From a virus: a stretch of DNA of 21,091 nucleotides. The position numbers and the translations under genes were made by a program. Location: the IMG/VR virus record IMGVR_UViG_3300030110_004626, positions 1 through 21,091 of that record; one strand, 5' to 3'. This document shows positions 8,050 through 14,490 of this stretch, piece by piece; positions within the stretch are counted from its first letter, which is position 1; every line of letters starts with the position of its first letter. The notes beneath the pieces were generated by a model that saw nothing but the letters and a program-made list of their open reading frames with translations, was not told the DNA's origin and searched no databases.

Positions 8050-8818
8050 CTGGCACCTCCAAAGATGGAGCGACAGGGTCGGAGTTGCACCGCCGAGTCC
8101 CTGCTGGAGTGCAGGGGTCATCTACATGCTGCCGCGTTATCTTCTCGCCCTTATACATTTTGGCGTCATCGGGAATCTTCGAGAAGGGTATCACGGGAAC
8201 CGTTAAGCGATCGGCCCAAGCTGGATCGAGAAACTTGATATATCGAAGCTGGTAGCCAGGGAGGCGAACAGCGCCTGACCGCTTTACCCAAACTGAAAAC
8301 GATTCGACGCCCTTGTTGAAGCCGTATTTCCGCTGAATTCCTGAGCCGGTATTCATCCCGACATTTGTGACTACTACACCATCAGGCATTCGATAAAGTC
8401 CGCTGTTCACCTTGACTGCGGTAAGAACAAACCCTGTGGCGCGATAGATGGCCCCATCTCCGCACTGCGTGGCGTCAGAGTATGACAAGACCCACTTAAT
8501 ATCAGGGCGATGCTTCCGAATCATGCGAAACGCCACACCCAACGCCCTGCTCTCGCTATTCCTCGGCAGGGCTTCAGAGAAGGCCATACGGTTAAGCTCC
8601 ATCATGCCTTGCCACTCTGTCCCGGTTACAAGCGGCATCACTTTGCGCTGGTCAAGCGGTGGACCGAATTGCATAGCCCCTTCGAGTTTGCCCGCGTAAA
8701 AGACGCCTAAGCTAAGTCGCCTCTTGTAGTAAGTTTTTCCAGAATAGTGGTGCCTTCTCACTACTTCGTCGGCAATTTTGTCTGCCACTGGTCTGACAAC
8801 GATTCCTTTTGCGCTCAC
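8033..8818 (-). CDS. Mom-like DNA modification protein (putative adenine modification)
   Basis: 261 residues starting with GTG, overlapping the ParB-like stop as GTGA. It matches the Mom-like family I know from phages: EVVRRHHYSGKTYYKRRLSLGVFY (22-41 region), GAMQFGPPLDQRKV (48-60), ELNRMAFSEALPRNSESRALGVAFRMIRKH (74-103), VLSYSDATQCGDGAIYRATGFVLT (110-133) and LPGYQLRYIKFLDP (186-199). The prototype, Mu Mom, is a GNAT-fold enzyme that converts adenines in phage DNA to a methylcarbamoyl form and protects against restriction. The same chemistry here is inferred. The C-terminal ~60 residues look disordered and may be poorly conserved. A ParB-like partner gene directly upstream supports an anti-restriction/modification role. 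Confidence 0.82.
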   Translation of the reverse strand: MSAKGIVVRPVADKIADEVVRRHHYSGKTYYKRRLSLGVFYAGKLEGAMQFGPPLDQRKVMPLVTGTEWQGMMELNRMAFSEALPRNSESRALGVAFRMIRKHRPDIKWVLSYSDATQCGDGAIYRATGFVLTAVKVNSGLYRMPDGVVVTNVGMNTGSGIQRKYGFNKGVESFSVWVKRSGAVRLPGYQLRYIKFLDPAWADRLTVPVIPFSKIPDDAKMYKGEKITRQHVDDPCTPAGTRRCNSDPVAPSLEVPDGTTD

Positions 8819-9456
8819 TTTAATTTACCCGTGAGGAAGGTCTCGCAGATTCGAGATAGCGCGTTTCCGTTGCCGTTCTCGTTTCCTGTATCCCCATAGT
8901 CACCCATATCTTTCGCTTGAGCTATTGCCGCTCTGACCTGCTCAACCTGATCATCATGGAGCGTGAATGTCATGGTCTGAATCGGAGCACGGTCACCCTC
9001 CGGCAGGCCCGCGAGAGCATCCCCCCACTCGTCGGAGCCTACCGCATCGATTCCGCGAACGATGAGATCAAGCTCGTCCTCATCCCAGCCGAGCCCGCCG
9101 AGGTCCATCCCGTCTTGCTCAAGCTCTGCGAGGACTTGCCCTAAGGTCTCATCGTCCCAGGTTGCGATCTCTCCAATCTTATTATCCGCCAGAGCGAGCG
9201 CAGAGGCTAGCTGCTCGTCGATGTCGAGGAAACGCACTGGCACATCCTCCAAGCCCAGCCTGAGGGCCGCCGCAAGCCTCGTATGCCCTGCTATGACTCT
9301 CCCGTCAGCAGTCCTCGCGACAATGGGCGACGCAAAGCCGAATCTCTCAATAGACTTCGCGACCTCGTCGATCGCTGCTTCATTGTGCCGGGGGTTCTGA
9401 TTCCACGGCGTGAGACTGCTGGGGTCTACATAAACCGCCGCTGCTTCTTTCTCCAT
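8815..9456 (-). CDS. ParB-like nuclease-domain protein
   Basis: 213 residues from the ATG at 9456, set by the start-associated sequence GAGGAGCGACACATC. The N-terminal ParB/Srx-type domain is clear: LTPWNQNPRHNEAAIDEVAKSI (15-36), GFASPIVART (40-49), GRVIAGHTRLAAALRLG (52-68) and VPVRFLDIDEQLASALALADNKIGE. Such domains bind CTP or nucleotides in ParB proteins; in phages they often sit next to DNA methylases or Mom-like genes. The second half is acidic (TWDDETLGQVLAELEQDG, GWDEDELDLIV) and the C-terminal part may be structural. It overlaps the Mom-like gene by 4 nt, so the two are probably co-translated. Confidence 0.87.
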   Translation of the reverse strand: MEKEAAAVYVDPSSLTPWNQNPRHNEAAIDEVAKSIERFGFASPIVARTADGRVIAGHTRLAAALRLGLEDVPVRFLDIDEQLASALALADNKIGEIATWDDETLGQVLAELEQDGMDLGGLGWDEDELDLIVRGIDAVGSDEWGDALAGLPEGDRAPIQTMTFTLHDDQVEQVRAAIAQAKDMGDYGDTGNENGNGNALSRICETFLTGKLK

Positions 9457-9479
9457 GATGTGTCGCTCCTCTCTCTGGA

Positions 9480-9695
9480 TTATTCTACTGCGGCCTCTTT
9501 GGCTGCTGCGGCCTCTTTGGCTGCTGCATGGCCGGCGCACACCTGACCGCAATAGTCTGACGGCGCCTCTTCTCCGTAGTGCTTCCACTGCATCCCACAC
9601 CATGCGCACTTCGCGACGATGTAGTCGGGCGGGGCCTCGACTGCGGGCTCTGGTGCGGGCTTAGCGGCTTTGGTCGTCTTCTTCTTCGAAGGCAT
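9480..9695 (-). CDS. Small Cys-rich putative zinc-binding protein
   Basis: 71 residues. Shine-Dalgarno GGAGAT precedes the ATG at 9695. It has a Lys/Ala/Pro-rich, probably disordered N-terminus (PSKKKTTKAAKPAPEPAVEAP), a possible zinc site CAWC-x13-CGQVC with a nearby His, and an Ala/Lys/Glu helical tail made of a duplicated AAAKEA unit, encoded by two perfect 18-bp tandem repeats (9488-9505 and 9506-9523). It lies directly upstream of the ParB-like/Mom-like pair. In Mu the small zinc protein Com activates mom translation; a comparable role is only speculation since no sequence similarity to Com is evident. Confidence 0.75.
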   Translation of the reverse strand: MPSKKKTTKAAKPAPEPAVEAPPDYIVAKCAWCGMQWKHYGEEAPSDYCGQVCAGHAAAKEAAAAKEAAVE

Positions 9696-9936
9696 CTTCT
9701 ATCTCCCATGCTGTATGCCAGTAATAGTTCCGGCGCTTCTTGACCACGATCGATACCTCGCCGTCCCTGTTCAGGGTCACACCAAGATCATACGGCATCC
9801 GATGGTCTCCCCAGTGCAGAACCTCGATATCAGCCAGATATGAGAAGAGGCCAGAGTAGTCCATGATGGGGCGAGACTCTAAGACCTCGCGCACCTTGAC
9901 GGGTGGCTGTGGCTGCGGTGTCGACATGCTGTCCAT
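9661..9936 (-). CDS. Hypothetical protein
   Basis: 91 residues from the ATG at 9936, preceded by Shine-Dalgarno GGAGG at 6 nt spacing; only 1 nt separates it from the stop of the gene upstream. The N-terminus is Pro/Gln-rich (STPQPQPPVKVREVLE). The middle looks like a small beta-rich domain (SYLADIEVLHWGDHRMPYDL, EVSIVVKKRRNYYWHTAWEI) and the tail is acidic (EDAFEEEDDQ). No family is recognised. It overlaps the start of the Cys-rich gene by 35 nt, consistent with one operon running from the loader candidate through the modification genes to terminase. Confidence 0.75.
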   Translation of the reverse strand: MDSMSTPQPQPPVKVREVLESRPIMDYSGLFSYLADIEVLHWGDHRMPYDLGVTLNRDGEVSIVVKKRRNYYWHTAWEIEDAFEEEDDQSR

Positions 9937-9937
9937 C

Positions 9938-10516
9938 CTACACCTCCACGCCGAAGTGTGCACGTCTACCGCGCGACCTCAGCCTCTCATAGTCTTCTGG
10001 CGTCATCGTCTCCTCTGCTGCGCATCGCGGATTGTCGCGGTCTGTGCTGTACACGGCAATGAACCCCGGCACCTTGCGCGCGTCTGCTATCGCCTGGACG
10101 ATGCTGTAGCTCTTCTGACTCTGTGAGTAGAGCTGACCCTTCGGGCATACGCACGCGGCTGTGTGCTTGTCGCACTTGCGACGGCTGCCCGGCGCGTGGT
10201 GGTGGACATAGAACCATCGCCAGCCAGTACCGAGACAGTCAGGGCATCCACGAGCCCCTCTCTCCTTCTCCTCTGTCGTCCGCGTCATCTCGCACAGCGT
10301 CAGGAAGTCGGCGAGGCTGGGCCGGAAGCTCTCAGAACGGATCCAGGTCTGGGCTCCGAGCTTGATAGCCTCGATGCTCAGGTGTGTCGTCTCTGCGTGC
10401 CACGTGTCAAGGATGCGGTCGACCCACACTTCCGGCTTGCCCTGCCCCTTGACGCTGTGCGCTATGAGGTTGAGGGCCTGCCTCAGCGGGCCTCGTGTCG
10501 GGTGGTATTCGCTCAT
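9938..10516 (-). CDS. Putative replication accessory protein (lambda P/helicase loader-like)
   Basis: 192 residues from the ATG at 10516, set by AAGGAGCGACACT and overlapping the upstream stop as ATGA. The N-terminal ~75 residues (LRQALNLIAHSVKG, VWVDRILDTWHAETTHLSIEAI, WIRSESFRPSLADFLTLCEM) have the helical layout and the F-x-PSLADFL-x-x-C ending seen in phage P-type loaders. A Cys-rich segment follows (CPDCLGTGWRW, then KCDKHTAACVCP), likely a zinc site of CxxCxGxG style. The C-terminal part ends with MTPEDYERLRSRGRR. Position downstream of an O-like initiator fits, but the function is inferred. Confidence 0.6.
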   Translation of the reverse strand: MSEYHPTRGPLRQALNLIAHSVKGQGKPEVWVDRILDTWHAETTHLSIEAIKLGAQTWIRSESFRPSLADFLTLCEMTRTTEEKERGARGCPDCLGTGWRWFYVHHHAPGSRRKCDKHTAACVCPKGQLYSQSQKSYSIVQAIADARKVPGFIAVYSTDRDNPRCAAEETMTPEDYERLRSRGRRAHFGVEV

Positions 10517-10725
10517 AGTGTCGCTCCTTCTTCGTCTTCGTCTTCGTCGTCGACCCATTCTATCTCTGGGTAGTCCGGCTCACTCAGGTCCGCGATAATG
10601 TATGGATCGTGCTGATCGTCGGCGTATTCCTGCGCCGCTGCCCAGTTAGGGAATGGCCCTACAATGTAGAACCCCGCCAGAATATCGCCGATCATTAGGA
10701 TGCATGGAAAGGTGTCTGCGTTCAT
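10513..10725 (-). CDS. Small acidic hypothetical protein
   Basis: 70 residues from the ATG at 10725, preceded by AAGGAGCGACATC. After a hydrophobic start (CILMIGDILAGFYIVGPFPNW) it has AAAQEYADDQHDPYIIADL and a strongly acidic tail (IEWVDDEDEDEEGATL). The tail is encoded by a short (GAAGAC)-type repeat that runs into the Shine-Dalgarno of the next gene; the last codons (GGA GCG ACA CTA TGA) are themselves the start-associated sequence. Acidic small phage proteins sometimes mimic DNA, but nothing here proves that. No family is recognised. Confidence 0.78.
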   Translation of the reverse strand: MNADTFPCILMIGDILAGFYIVGPFPNWAAAQEYADDQHDPYIIADLSEPDYPEIEWVDDEDEDEEGATL

Positions 10726-10764
10726 GATGTCGCTCCTTGCCCCCGTGGGGGCTGGTGGTGGTTA
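10723..10764 (-). repeat. R3: stop-to-start hairpin repeat
   Basis: This copy fills the interval between the TAA at 10762-10764 and the ATG at 10725. It reads TAACCACCACCA, GCCCCC-AC-GGGGGC (10739-10752) and AAGGAGCGACATC on the minus strand. The loop is two nucleotides shorter than in R2 while the stem is kept, which favours selection on the stem. Confidence 0.88.
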
Positions 10765-11166
10765 GCTTTGTGTGCCGCATGGCAAAGACTCATTGTAGAG
10801 TCCTTCGCATTCCTGGCCCATGCGGTAGCCAGTCACGGCGAGGTCGATTGCCTCATTGCACATCATCCCCCACACATCTCCAAGAGTGGAGCCGCGCCGG
10901 GCAGACTTCAGGGTGTCGACCATGTAGAGCCGAGTGTGGCGCGCCTCAGCGGCATCGTCCATCGTCTCTGGCCTCAACATCGAAACCTCCACCCGCTCGA
11001 TCAGAGAAAAGAGAGAATTGATGGGCCAGCCCTTGATCTCCTGCTTGATCCAAGCGGTCGGAGCGTGGTGCTTGCAGCAGGGGCGGCCCCATGCCGGGTT
11101 CCAGCTCTGAATGTTGAAGAGATGCTCGTTTCCTGCGGTGATTGTGCTGTTGATCTTGATGCTCAT
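10762..11166 (-). CDS. Hypothetical protein
   Basis: 134 residues; start at 11166 set by AAGGAGCGACATC. The N-terminal part (MSIKINSTITAGNEHLFNIQ, then WNPAWGRPCCKHHAPTAWI) contains adjacent cysteines and histidines that could bind a metal. The remainder is helical (NSLFSLIERVEVSMLRPETMDDAAEARH, TLGDVWGMMCNEAIDLAVTGYRMG). No family is recognised. It is enclosed by R4 upstream and R3 downstream, so it is a complete R-flanked cassette. Confidence 0.8.
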   Translation of the reverse strand: MSIKINSTITAGNEHLFNIQSWNPAWGRPCCKHHAPTAWIKQEIKGWPINSLFSLIERVEVSMLRPETMDDAAEARHTRLYMVDTLKSARRGSTLGDVWGMMCNEAIDLAVTGYRMGQECEGLYNESLPCGTQS

Positions 11167-11208
11167 GATGTCGCTCCTTGCCCCCGGTAGGGTGCGGGTG
11201 GGTGTTTA
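11164..11208 (-). repeat. R4: degenerate stop-to-start repeat
   Basis: This interval runs from the TAA at 11206-11208 to the ATG at 11166. It keeps the layout TAA-ACACCCACC, C-rich arm, GGGGGC and AAGGAGCGACATC, but the left arm is altered (CGCACCCTACC), leaving a weaker stem. It is recognisable as a decayed R copy because the flanks and the Shine-Dalgarno block are intact. Confidence 0.65.
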
Positions 11209-11565
11209 TCGGGAAAGGCCGCTGATGACGGTGTCGAGGATGTCGTAGTAATCGTGACACTCAAACGTGCTCTCGTTGTAGCGATATGCGTGCTTAGCTA
11301 CCTTCTTAAAGACGGCGGCCTCTCTGTTGATAAGCGTAAAGTCTACCCCCTGCCATTCCATCACTTCTGCCTCTCGCTCATCGGCTGCACGTCTTTTTTC
11401 GTTCCACTGGGAAAGCGTCTCCTTGATTAGGGCCATGACGCGATCCGGTGCTTCCGAGTCTCTCTTGTTTCTGGCAACCGAGGCGATAAATTCCGGCTTA
11501 GATTCACGAAGAATGTCGAGGAGGATGTAGCAGCAATCTTGAGAAATTGAGAATGACTTAGACAT
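11206..11565 (-). CDS. Hypothetical protein, first gene behind element P2
   Basis: 119 residues from the ATG at 11565, set by AAGGAGCGACACC. It appears all-helical (SKSFSISQDCCYILLDILRE, PDRVMALIKETLSQWNEKRRAADEREAEVMEW, REAAVFKKVAKHAYRYNE, YYDILDTVISGLS), with no catalytic or membrane motif. No family is recognised. It occupies the first-gene slot downstream of P2 and ends in the R4 repeat. Confidence 0.8.
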   Translation of the reverse strand: MSKSFSISQDCCYILLDILRESKPEFIASVARNKRDSEAPDRVMALIKETLSQWNEKRRAADEREAEVMEWQGVDFTLINREAAVFKKVAKHAYRYNESTFECHDYYDILDTVISGLSR

Positions 11566-11689
11566 GGTGTCGCTCCTTCGGGTTGGTGTTCCCTGCTGAC
11601 TTCTGAAGTATAAGACGTGCACAGGTTATATCCACAGATAAAGCAAAGATATTTTGGCAGTGCCTCGCAGTACAGCGAATAGAAGACGA
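11566..11689 (-). promoter_or_regulatory. P2: repeated intergenic promoter/operator element
   Basis: The shortest of the five elements. It has a GATC at 11688, the dyad-like CGCAGTACAGCG (11666-11677), a TATTCGCTG block, an AT-rich spacer, and the 20-bp dyad ATAAG-AC-GTGCAC-AG-GTTAT (11610-11629) ending 44 nt before the ATG. TATACT just past the dyad on the minus strand is a plausible -10. A GGG-AACACCAA-CCC leader stem precedes AAGGAGCGACACC. It lacks the GCGC-rich block of P1, P3, P4 and P5. Confidence 0.72.
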
Positions 11690-12679
11690 TCACTTCATAG
11701 ATCTTTGATACTCATCCCACGAGCAAGAGGCGCGCTCAGTGTTCTCGATGACTGTCAGCTCTGGCCTCTGCGACCCTCCGACCATCTCGCGAATCTGTGC
11801 CTCAGCTCTATCCTTGTCTGCCCATAGCTGGCGCTCCTTCTCGGCCTGTGCGGCCTCCCACTCGATTCTGATGCGCTCTTGGTCCTCTGGGCTCAGTGGA
11901 TCGCTCCTCGTGCTCTCTGGGGCATCCTGGAGCGCCTCTGCCTCCTTCTGAGCGTGGGTCTGATAGTTGTCGTGTCGTGAGGGCCTGATAAAGGTGTCGA
12001 GGTCGTAGCCTTGACGAAGTGTGATCGCCATCTCAGACGTCGAGGTGTGCCACCACCTCCAGGCATGGAGGATCTCCTCCTCTGAGTACTCCTTCATCCG
12101 GGAGCCAAGCTGCCTCCGTCTGTTCGCTGTGAGCTTCAGGGCTCGCGCTCTTGAGCCTCCGTATCTGCTCCGCATCTCGCAGAGCTTCTCGAAGCAGACA
12201 GCGACCTTGTCGATCTTCTCTTCTGGCTCATCCTCAGGCTCGTCCCCCGTGGGGGACTTATGGGGGTTTGTGTGATCTTCATTTGTGTGATCTTCACTGT
12301 GTATATTAGGGGGACAATTTGACCCCACCACTGGGGACATTCTGACCCCACCACTGGGGACATTCTGACCCCGGTGACAATCTGACCCCGGTGACTCTGT
12401 GTCCCCAGTCGGCAGCGCTTCGAGATTGATCCTGATGCGGTAGACCTTGCCGGCTCCGCCCTCTACAAGGTCCAGAACTCCGCAGGCAATGAGCGCCGCC
12501 CTGTGACGCTTCACGGACTTCAGCGAGGAGCCGCAGAGCTTCGCAAGCCGCTCGCCTCCCGGCCATGCTATCCCGTGCTGATCTGCGTGCTTGATGTACA
12601 CGATCATCAGGAGCCGCTGCATGCTCGGCAGGCTCGATTCGAGGACGGCGTCAGTCGCTCGTCCTTTATGGAAGTCCAT
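11690..12679 (-). CDS. Putative replication initiator (lambda O-like) containing the origin
   Basis: 329 residues; Shine-Dalgarno GGAG 7 nt before the ATG at 12679. Residues ~1-90 form a winged helix domain of phage initiator type (LPSMQRLLMIVYIKHADQHGIAWPGGERLAKLCG, SLKSVKRHRAALIACGVLDLVEGG, KVYRIRINL). A low-complexity linker (~100-160) is encoded by the iteron array and an AT-rich stretch. The C-terminal half has ALKLTANRRRQLGSRMKEYSEEEILHAWRWW, typical of O/DnaD-like replication proteins, then a charged coiled coil. The initiator would bind the iterons within its own gene and recruit helicase loading. The family call is by architecture; exact homology is unverified. Confidence 0.75.
   Translation of the reverse strand: MDFHKGRATDAVLESSLPSMQRLLMIVYIKHADQHGIAWPGGERLAKLCGSSLKSVKRHRAALIACGVLDLVEGGAGKVYRIRINLEALPTGDTESPGSDCHRGQNVPSGGVRMSPVVGSNCPPNIHSEDHTNEDHTNPHKSPTGDEPEDEPEEKIDKVAVCFEKLCEMRSRYGGSRARALKLTANRRRQLGSRMKEYSEEEILHAWRWWHTSTSEMAITLRQGYDLDTFIRPSRHDNYQTHAQKEAEALQDAPESTRSDPLSPEDQERIRIEWEAAQAEKERQLWADKDRAEAQIREMVGGSQRPELTVIENTERASCSWDEYQRSMK
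12267..12406. other. Candidate replication origin: iterons plus AT-rich flank inside the initiator gene
   Basis: Four 17-bp iterons of the form GGGGACAWTYTGACCCC lie at 12310-12326, 12333-12349, 12356-12372 and 12373-12389 (the last begins GGTG). A diverged fifth copy lies at 12390-12406. Each has GGGG-AC/GT-CCCC dyad symmetry. Next to them are a tandem 15-bp repeat, TTTGTGTGATCTTCA (12267-12281 and 12282-12296), and an AT-rich TGTATATTAG. Iterons plus an AT-rich element in the middle of the initiator gene is the arrangement of the lambda origin in gene O. Function is inferred. Confidence 0.75.
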
Positions 12680-12733
12680 ATCTATCTCCGTTGAGGTAGA
12701 CCTTCGAGGTGTGCCCCTACTCCCAGGAGCTAC

Positions 12734-12760
12734 CCGGGAGATCGTGGGGGCGTGACCTCA
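12734..12760. other. Hairpin in the leader of the initiator gene
   Basis: In the 102-nt gap between the ribbon-helix-helix gene and the initiator start, CTCCC-A-GG-AGCTA-CC-C-GGGAG forms a short interrupted stem. There is no T-run, no P element and no R repeat in this gap. It may be a leader structure for initiator expression; evidence is only the inverted repeat. Confidence 0.3.
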
Positions 12761-12781
12761 ACAGATCAAAGCCATTCTATC

Positions 12782-12988
12782 TCACTTCTTGACCTTAGCA
12801 AACCGGGTCCGCTTGTACTTCTCTGACAGAGCCTGCCGCATGACCTCGCTCCCGCTGTCGTCCATGTGCCTGGATAGCTTGCGGAGCTTCGCTTCTTCAA
12901 ACTCGTCGAGGTAGATGACGACTCGCTTATCCTTGATGTTGCCTCTGGGGCTGTAGCCTTTCGGCCTTCCTACTCGTGTCTCATTCAT
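12782..12988 (-). CDS. Ribbon-helix-helix (Arc/CopG-type) DNA-binding protein
   Basis: 68 residues overlapping the upstream gene as ATGA. After a basic N-terminal arm (GRPKGYSPRGNIKDK) it has a beta strand RVVIYLDEFEEAKLRKLSRHM and a second helix SGSEVMRQALSEKY followed by a basic tail (KRTRFAKVKK). This is the length and pattern of a ribbon-helix-helix repressor, which binds DNA as dimers on short palindromes. It is encoded downstream of P3, making it a candidate regulator of the P-element dyads; no sequence evidence links the two directly. Confidence 0.75.
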   Translation of the reverse strand: MNETRVGRPKGYSPRGNIKDKRVVIYLDEFEEAKLRKLSRHMDDSGSEVMRQALSEKYKRTRFAKVKK

Positions 12989-13335
12989 GGCTCGTACCCT
13001 CGTGTGTAGTATCCCTGTCGATCGTAGTTGTTATAGACGTACTCATTGAGCCCGTGGTCGACGCACTCGTGACACCACTCCTCTGCGGCCTCGTGCGTCA
13101 TGTCCTCGCCGCCGAAGACCCAGTGACAGTCTTCCATGTCGACGTCGCACATGTAGACCTTCCAGGTCTTCTGACCTTCGAGCCTGACCATTACAGCTCG
13201 GATGCTCGATATCTTAGCGGTGACCCAGTGCGCCTCCTCGACTGGGAAGGGCTCTTCCGCATTCCAGTCCTCGGTATAGTCGCTCCAGGTTAGGTCAGTG
13301 TCTTCGATGATGTACTGTCTCCGGTCGGCTCTCAT
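12985..13335 (-). CDS. Hypothetical protein
   Basis: 116 residues from the ATG at 13335, which overlaps the previous stop as ATGA; AAGGAG and GAGAGG lie upstream. The protein is rich in Asp, Glu, Trp and Tyr (TDLTWSDYTEDWNAEEPFPVEEAHW, TWKVYMCDVDMEDCHWVFGGEDMTHEAAEEWCHECVDHGL, YVYNNYDRQGYYTRGYEP). The Cys/His set HEAAEEWCHEC could coordinate a metal. It is acidic overall. No family is recognised. A much longer upstream extension of the frame runs through two other genes and is not used. Confidence 0.75.
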   Translation of the reverse strand: MRADRRQYIIEDTDLTWSDYTEDWNAEEPFPVEEAHWVTAKISSIRAVMVRLEGQKTWKVYMCDVDMEDCHWVFGGEDMTHEAAEEWCHECVDHGLNEYVYNNYDRQGYYTRGYEP

Positions 13336-13517
13336 CCTCTCAGCTCCTTGAGTGCGTCTTCGAGTGCCTCGATCGCTTCTGTGATGTTGGGCTCGTCTTC
13401 GAGCAGTAGATTGCGGGCTCGCCTGACGCTGTCCGCTGTCGATACGTGGATCGATTCGACCTGCTTCTCCAGGCTGGAGATAGTGTCGTAGACCTGCCTC
13501 ATAGGTGTGTCGCTCAT
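13332..13517 (-). CDS. Small helical hypothetical protein
   Basis: 61 residues, start at 13517 set by GAGGAGCGACACA. It is almost entirely helical: VYDTISSLEKQVESIHVSTADSVRRARNLLLE then ITEAIEALEDALKELRG, which has coiled-coil heptads. No family is recognised. It is the third gene behind P3 and starts with the R5 repeat upstream. Confidence 0.75.
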   Translation of the reverse strand: MSDTPMRQVYDTISSLEKQVESIHVSTADSVRRARNLLLEDEPNITEAIEALEDALKELRG

Positions 13518-13558
13518 TGTGTCGCTCCTCGCCCCCTTTCGGGGGCTGGTGGTGGTTA
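13515..13558 (-). repeat. R5: stop-to-start hairpin repeat
   Basis: The repeat runs from the TAA at 13556-13558 to the ATG at 13517: TAACCACCACCA, GCCCCC-GAAA-GGGGGC (13531-13546), then GAGGAGCGACACA. The GAAA tetraloop replaces the GCAA of R2; both are GNRA loops, so a stable RNA hairpin is likely the conserved property. Confidence 0.88.
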
Positions 13559-13885
13559 GACGGATTCAAGGGATGTAAGCAAGTCCGGGCGCCAGCACTT
13601 CCAAGTAATTCCACACGTTCCAGGCTGCGACTCTCCGTTCTCGTCGCGATACGACCGTCCAAGAAACATGTCTTCGTCCTCTATGAAGCACTTCGCGTCA
13701 TCGACCGTGATTCCCCACTGAGAGAGCACAGAGCCGGCAGCGAATAGCTTTGCAATAACGCCCCGCGCAATGTCGCCGCGAAAGCAGCCGGGCGGGTATC
13801 TGTTGGCGTTTCTGAGGGCTCTCATGGCCCTGGCGATGCATTGATCTATCTCTCTTTCTGTCGTTTCGTTATTTGTGTCGCTCAT
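13556..13885 (-). CDS. Hypothetical protein in an R-flanked cassette
   Basis: 109 residues; start at 13885 set by GAGGAGCGACACT. The N-terminal 40 residues are helical (TEREIDQCIARAMRALRNA), followed by YPPGCFRGDIARGVIAKLFAAGSVLSQWGI and a Cys/Trp-rich end (PGTCGITWKCWRPDLLTSL). No family is recognised. R6 lies upstream and R5 downstream, so the coding sequence is enclosed by two copies of the same stop-to-start repeat. Confidence 0.78.
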   Translation of the reverse strand: MSDTNNETTEREIDQCIARAMRALRNANRYPPGCFRGDIARGVIAKLFAAGSVLSQWGITVDDAKCFIEDEDMFLGRSYRDENGESQPGTCGITWKCWRPDLLTSLESV

Positions 13886-13926
13886 AGTGTCGCTCCTCGC
13901 CCCCTTGCGGGGGCTGTTGGTGGTTA
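13883..13926 (-). repeat. R6: stop-to-start hairpin repeat
   Basis: From the TAA at 13924-13926 to the ATG at 13885: TAACCACCAACA, GCCCCC-GCAA-GGGGGC (13899-13914), then GAGGAGCGACACT. It differs from R2 at only a few positions outside the stem. Confidence 0.88.
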
Positions 13927-14355
13927 GTTCATTGCTCTGTTGATCTTGCTCTCAATGGTGCGGACCATCTTTCTGGTGCTTCGCTCCATGCTCTCAAGGA
14001 GGCCATCGTTTAGGTCCACTATGAGACCCTCCAGCCGAGCATTCCACATCAGGTCTCCGTCCAGCATGTCGCGCACGCCCTCCAGTTGTTTCACGGTCCC
14101 GCGAAGGTAGGTCGCGCCGAGGTCCAGGCTCTCCAGCTGCTCCTCCGTGGTGAGGTATTCAATCGCGTCAGACTGAGCGCTTGTGAGGCTCACGCGGACG
14201 ATGCGCGCAGGCTTGCGGGCTGCGGCCAGCTTTGCGCGCCAGCTGTCGGTCCCGTCAGCGTTGATCAGCGCGTCATATGCTGCCTCGCTCGCGTCCCAGG
14301 GCAGAGAGTTCCATGCTTCGTCCCAGCTGCATGTGTTTAAGTTAAGATCAGTCAT
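13924..14355 (-). CDS. Hypothetical protein, first gene behind element P3
   Basis: 143 residues; start at 14355 set by AAGGAGCGACACC. The N-terminal half has a Trp-rich region (CSWDEAWNSLPWDASEAAYDAL, DSWRAKLAAARKPARIVRVSLT). The C-terminal half is a long helical stretch (TTEEQLESLDLGATYLRGTVKQLEGV, LIVDLNDGLLESMERSTRKMVRTIESKINRAMN). I do not recognise a family. The first 14 residues resemble the WDEAW-type motifs of other small phage ORFans only loosely. It is the P3 first-slot gene and ends in R6. Confidence 0.8.
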   Translation of the reverse strand: MTDLNLNTCSWDEAWNSLPWDASEAAYDALINADGTDSWRAKLAAARKPARIVRVSLTSAQSDAIEYLTTEEQLESLDLGATYLRGTVKQLEGVRDMLDGDLMWNARLEGLIVDLNDGLLESMERSTRKMVRTIESKINRAMN

Positions 14356-14490
14356 GGTGTCGCTCCTTCGGGGTGGATGCCCCTGCTGACATCTACGATT
14401 CTATTAGATGGGCACATTATAAGCAAACAGAAATATACCTATACAGCGCAGTGCAGCGAATAGACGCGATCGATCGGCTTTGATCGAGTG
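14356..14490 (-). promoter_or_regulatory. P3: repeated intergenic promoter/operator element
   Basis: It contains GTGGCGC and TTTGATCGA, three GATC sites (14468, 14472, 14482), a TATTCGCTG block with the dyad-like CGCAGTGCAGCG (14447-14458), an AT-rich spacer, and the most diverged copy of the 20-bp dyad (ATTAG-AT-GGGCAC-AT-TATAA, 14403-14422). On the minus strand TATAAT falls within the dyad. A GGGG-CATCCA-CCCC leader stem precedes AAGGAGCGACACC. The dyad ends 47 nt before the ATG. Confidence 0.68.

Noticed and set aside
13336-13662. Long upstream extension of the 12985-13335 gene
   Set aside because: It would overlap two other well-initiated genes and the R5 repeat; the ATGA start at 13335 fits the local pattern.
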